64,000 bases of DNA from Aporrectodea caliginosa (lineage: Eukaryota; Annelida; Clitellata; Crassiclitellata; Lumbricidae): the NCBI GenBank assembly GCA_020284085.1, contig JACEVL010000151.1, positions 1,251,305-1,315,304 on the forward strand, in the 5' to 3' direction. Below, one piece after another: positions 60,436-64,000 of the stretch. The position numbers were made by a program, and so were the translations under genes. Numbering within the stretch: the first letter of the stretch is position 1; each line of letters begins with the position of its first letter. Under the pieces are notes generated by a model. That model was not told the DNA's origin. It did not search any database and was given only the letters and a program-made list of their open reading frames with translations.

Positions 60436-63400
60436 AAACCGATAAGTACAAAGCAAACCGATAGAGTACAAGGCAAACCGATAGAGTACAAGGCAAACCG
60501 ATGAGTACAAGGCAAACCGATAGAGTACAAGGCAAACCGATAGAGTACAAGGCAAACCGATAGAGTACAAGGCAAACCGATAGAGTACAAGGCAAACCGA
60601 TAGTAAAGACAAAACCGATAAAGTACAAACCGATAGAAACCGATAAGTACAAGGCAAACCGATAGAGTACAAGGCAAACCGATAGAGTACAAGGCAAACC
60701 GATAGAGTACAAGGCAAACCGATAGAGTACAAGGCAAACCGATAGAGTACAAGGCAAACCGATAGAGTACAAGGCAAACCGATAGAGTACAAAGGCAAAC
60801 CGATAGAGTACAAAGGCAAACCGATAGAGTACAAGGCAAACCGATAGAGTACAAGGCAAACCGATAGAGTACAAGGCAAACCGATAGAGTACAAGGCAAA
60901 CCGATAGAGTACAAGGCAAACCGATAGAGTACAAGGCAAACCGATAGAGTACAAGGCAAACCGATAGAGTACAAGGCAAACCGATAGAGTACAAGGCAAA
61001 CCGATAGAGTACAAGGCAAACCGATAGAGTACAAAGGCAAACCGATAGAGTACAAGGCAAACCGATAGAGTACAAGGCAAACCGATAGAGTACAAGGCAA
61101 ACCGATAGAGTAGTACAAAAGTACAAACCAAACCGAGAGTACAAGGCAAACCGATAGAGTACAAAGGCAAACCGATAGAGTACAAAGCAAACCGATAGAG
61201 TACAAGGCAAACCGATAGAGTACAAGGCAAACCGATAGAGTACAAGGCAAACCGATAGAGTACAAGGCAAACCGATAGAGTACAAGGCAAACCGATAGAG
61301 TACAAAACCAAACCGATAGAGTACAAAGGCAAACCGATAGAGTACAAGGCAAACCGATAGAGTACAAGGCAAACCGATAGAGTACAAGGCAAACCGATAG
61401 AGTACAAAGGCAAACCGATAGAGTACAAGGCAAACCGATAGAGTACAAGGCAAACCGATAGAGTACAAGACAAACCGATAGAGTACAAGGCAAACCGATA
61501 GAGTACAAGGCAAACCGATAGAGTACAAGACAAACCGATAGAGTACAAAGCAAACCGATAGAGTACAAGGCAAACCGATAGAGTACAAGGCAAACCGATA
61601 GAGTACAAGGCAAACCGATAGAGTACAAGGCAAACCGATAGAGTACAAGGCAAACCGATAGAGTACAAGGCAAACCGATAGAGTACACAAGGCAAACCGA
61701 TAGAGTACAAGGCAAACCGATAGAGTACAAGGCAAACCGATAGAGTACAAGGCAAACCGATAGAGTACAAGGCAAACCGATAGAGTACAAGGCAAACCGA
61801 TAGAGTACAAGGCAAACCGATAGAGTACAAGGCAAACCGATAGAGTACAAGGCAAACCGATAGAGTACAAGGCAAACCGATAGAGTACAAAGGCAAACCG
61901 ATAGAGTACAAGGCAAACCGATAGAGTACACAAGGCAAACCGATAGAGTACAAGGCAAACCGATAGAGTACAAGGCAAACCGATAGAGTACAAGGCAAAC
62001 CGATAGAGTACAAGGCAAACCGATAGAGTACAAGGCAAACCGATAGAGTACAAGGCAAACCGATAGAGTACAAAGGCAAACCGATAGAGTACAAGGCAAA
62101 CCGATAGAGTACAAGCAAACCAAGGTACAAACCGATAGAGTACAAGGCAAACCGATAGAGTACAAGGCAAACCGATAGAGTACAAGGCAAACCGATAGAG
62201 TACAAGGCAAACCGATAGAGTACAAGCAAACAAACCGATAGAGTACAAAGGCAAACCGATAGAGTACAAGGCAAACCGATAGAGTACAAGGCAAACCGAT
62301 AGAGTACAAGGCAAACCGATAGAGTACAAGCAAAATAGATAGAGTACAAGGCAAACCGATAGAGTACAAAGGCAAACCGATAGAGTACAAGGCAAACCGA
62401 TAGAGTACAAGGCAAACCGATAGAGTACAAGGCAAACCGATAGAGTACAAGGCAAACCGATAGAGTACAAGGCAAACCGATAGAGTACAAGGCAAACCGA
62501 TAGAGTACAAAGGCAAACCGATAGAGTACAAGGCAAACCGATAGAGTACAAGGCAAACCGATAGAGTACAAGGCAAACCGATAGAGTACAAGGCAAACCG
62601 ATAGAGTACAAGGCAAACCGATAGAGTAGTACAAACCGATAGAGTACAAGGCAAACCGATAGAGTACAAAGCCAAACCGATAGAGTACAAGGCAAACCGA
62701 TAGAGTACAAGGCAAACCGATAGAGTACAAGGCAAACCGATAGAGTACAAGGCAAACCGATAGAGTACAAGGCAAACCGATAGAGTACAAGGCAAACCGA
62801 TAGAGTACAAGGCAAACCGATAGAGTACAAGGCAAACCGATAGAGTACAAGGCAAACCGATAGAGTACAAGGCAAACCGATAGAGTACAAGGCAAACCGA
62901 TAGAGTACAAGGCAAACCGATAGAGTACAAGGCAAACCGATAGAGTACAAGGCAAACCGATAGAGTACAAGGCAAACCGATAGAGTACAAGGCAAACCGA
63001 TAGAGTACAAAGGCAAACCGATAGAGTACAAGGCAAACCGATAGAGTACAAGGCAAACCGATAGAGTACAAAGGCAAACCGATAGAGTACAAGGCAAACC
63101 GATAGAGTACAAAGGCAAACCGATAGAGTACAAGGCAAACCGATAGAGTACAAGAGTACATAGAGTACAAGGCAAACCGATAGAGTACAAGGCAAACCGA
63201 TAGAGTACAAGGCAAACCGATAGAGTACAAGGCAAACCGATAGAGTACAAGGCAAACCGATAGAGTACAAGGCAAACCGATAGAGTACAAGGCAAACCGA
63301 TAGAGTACAAGGCAAACCGATAGAGTACAAGGCAAACCGATAGAGTACAAGGCAAACCGATAGAGTACAAGGCAAACCGATAGAGTACAAGGCAAACCGA

Positions 63401-64000
63401 TAGAGTACAAGGCAAACCGAAGTACAAACAAACCGATAGAGTACAAGGCAAACCGATAGAGTACAAGGCAAACCGATAGAGTACAAGGCAAACCGATAGA
63501 GTACAAGGCAAACCGATAGAGTACAAGGCAAACCGATAGAGTACAAGGCAAACCGATAGAGTACAAGGCAAACCGATAGAGTACAAGGCAAACCGATAGA
63601 GTACAAGGCAAACCGATAGAGTACAAAGGCAAACCGATAGAGTACAAGGCAAACCGATAGAGTACAAGGCAAACCGATAGAGTACAAGGCAAACCGATAG
63701 AGTACAAGGCAAACCGATAGAGTACAAGGCAAACCGATAGAGTACAAGGCAAACCGATAGAGTACAAGGCAAACCGATAGAGTACAAAGGCAAACCGATA
63801 GAGTACAAGGCAAACCGATAGAGTACAAAAAACCAAACCGATAGAGTACAAAGGAGTACAAAACCGATAGAGTACAAAGGCAAACCGATAGAGTACAAGG
63901 CAAACCGATAGAGTACAAGGCAAACCGATAGAGTACAAAGGCAAACCGATAGAGTACAAGGCAAACCGATAGAGTACAAAGGCAAACCGATAGAGTACAA
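60436..64000. repeat. 20-bp satellite array, runs off the window
   Basis: About 178 tandem units of AAACCGATAGAGTACAAGGC. Most are identical; variants add one A (21 bp), CA (22 bp) or lose parts, clustering at scattered junctions such as 60600-60650, 61110-61140, 62105-62130, 62625 and 63420. All three minus frames stay open for over 1160 codons only because the unit has no stop on that strand. The array style recalls the minisatellite ends of the foldback elements, so it may be one arm end of another. Confidence 0.98.

Noticed and set aside
60423..64000. Three overlapping minus-strand ORFs of more than 1160 codons
   Set aside because: They are translations of a stop-free 20-bp satellite in every frame, with no gene signal.

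Overview
This is a repeat-rich animal genomic window, AT-rich, with short spliced exons, many microsatellites, CR1/L2-like and RTE-like LINE fragments, tRNA-derived SINEs and many TIR elements. It suggests a marine invertebrate, perhaps an echinoderm, hemichordate or lophotrochozoan. The taxon cannot be fixed from the sequence alone.

The only host gene family I can support is a + strand tandem cluster of small potato-inhibitor-I (eglin c / CI-2 type, MEROPS I13) serine-protease-inhibitor genes, called A, B, C and D here. Each has a 14-codon exon 1 (M-A...-W-P-E-[LV]-[VI]-G-K), a 17-codon exon 2 (T-G-E-[ED]-A...R-P) and a 35-37-codon exon 3 with the reactive-site loop and stop. All introns are phase 0. 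Gene A: 15200-15260, 16921-16971, 26446-26559. Gene B: 28021-28082, 28557-28607, 32217-32327, plus a second exon 3 at 33217-33324. Gene C: 36208-36268, 52235-52285, a decayed exon 3 at 53062-53135 and an intact one at 53171-53278. Gene D: 57830-57854, 58776-58817, with a deletion in exon 1 and no exon 3 before the window ends. A, C and D share an upstream TATA-like box and a noncoding leader exon (donors near 7985, 33931 and 57049). Loop scaffold residues are conserved, but P1 varies: Arg (A), Asp (B), Arg (B second exon), Cys (C). Tandem exon 3 copies could switch protease specificity if they are alternatively spliced.

The rest is mobile DNA sitting mostly in the introns. 0-5 kb: RTE and CR1-like fragments and a transposase relic. 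5.1-7.7 kb: a TTAA-flanked TIR element with inverted 153-bp units and a nested minisatellite-ended foldback. 8-13.4 kb: TATG microsatellites, a CR1-like fragment, and a 3.2-kb hAT-like element holding a nested Ginger-like element. 14-19.6 kb: SINE and hAT-type elements. 19.8-26.1 kb: one LINE split by a hAT-like element and by a 2.65-kb foldback. 28.6-32 kb: LINE fragment, microsatellite and a 386-codon minus-strand gag-like ORF. 34-36 kb: LINE and hAT MITEs. 36.97-51.48 kb: a giant inverted-repeat (foldback) element with ~7-kb arms inside intron 1 of gene C. 51.5-60.4 kb: SINEs, a hAT element, small MITEs, GTAC-rich repeats. 60.4-64 kb: a 20-bp satellite running off the window end.

The window shows three layers: a duplicating inhibitor family with variable loops, a dense set of 8-bp-TSD hAT-type insertions, and foldback elements whose ends are short tandem repeats. 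All coordinates and alignments were read by eye; no database search was run.
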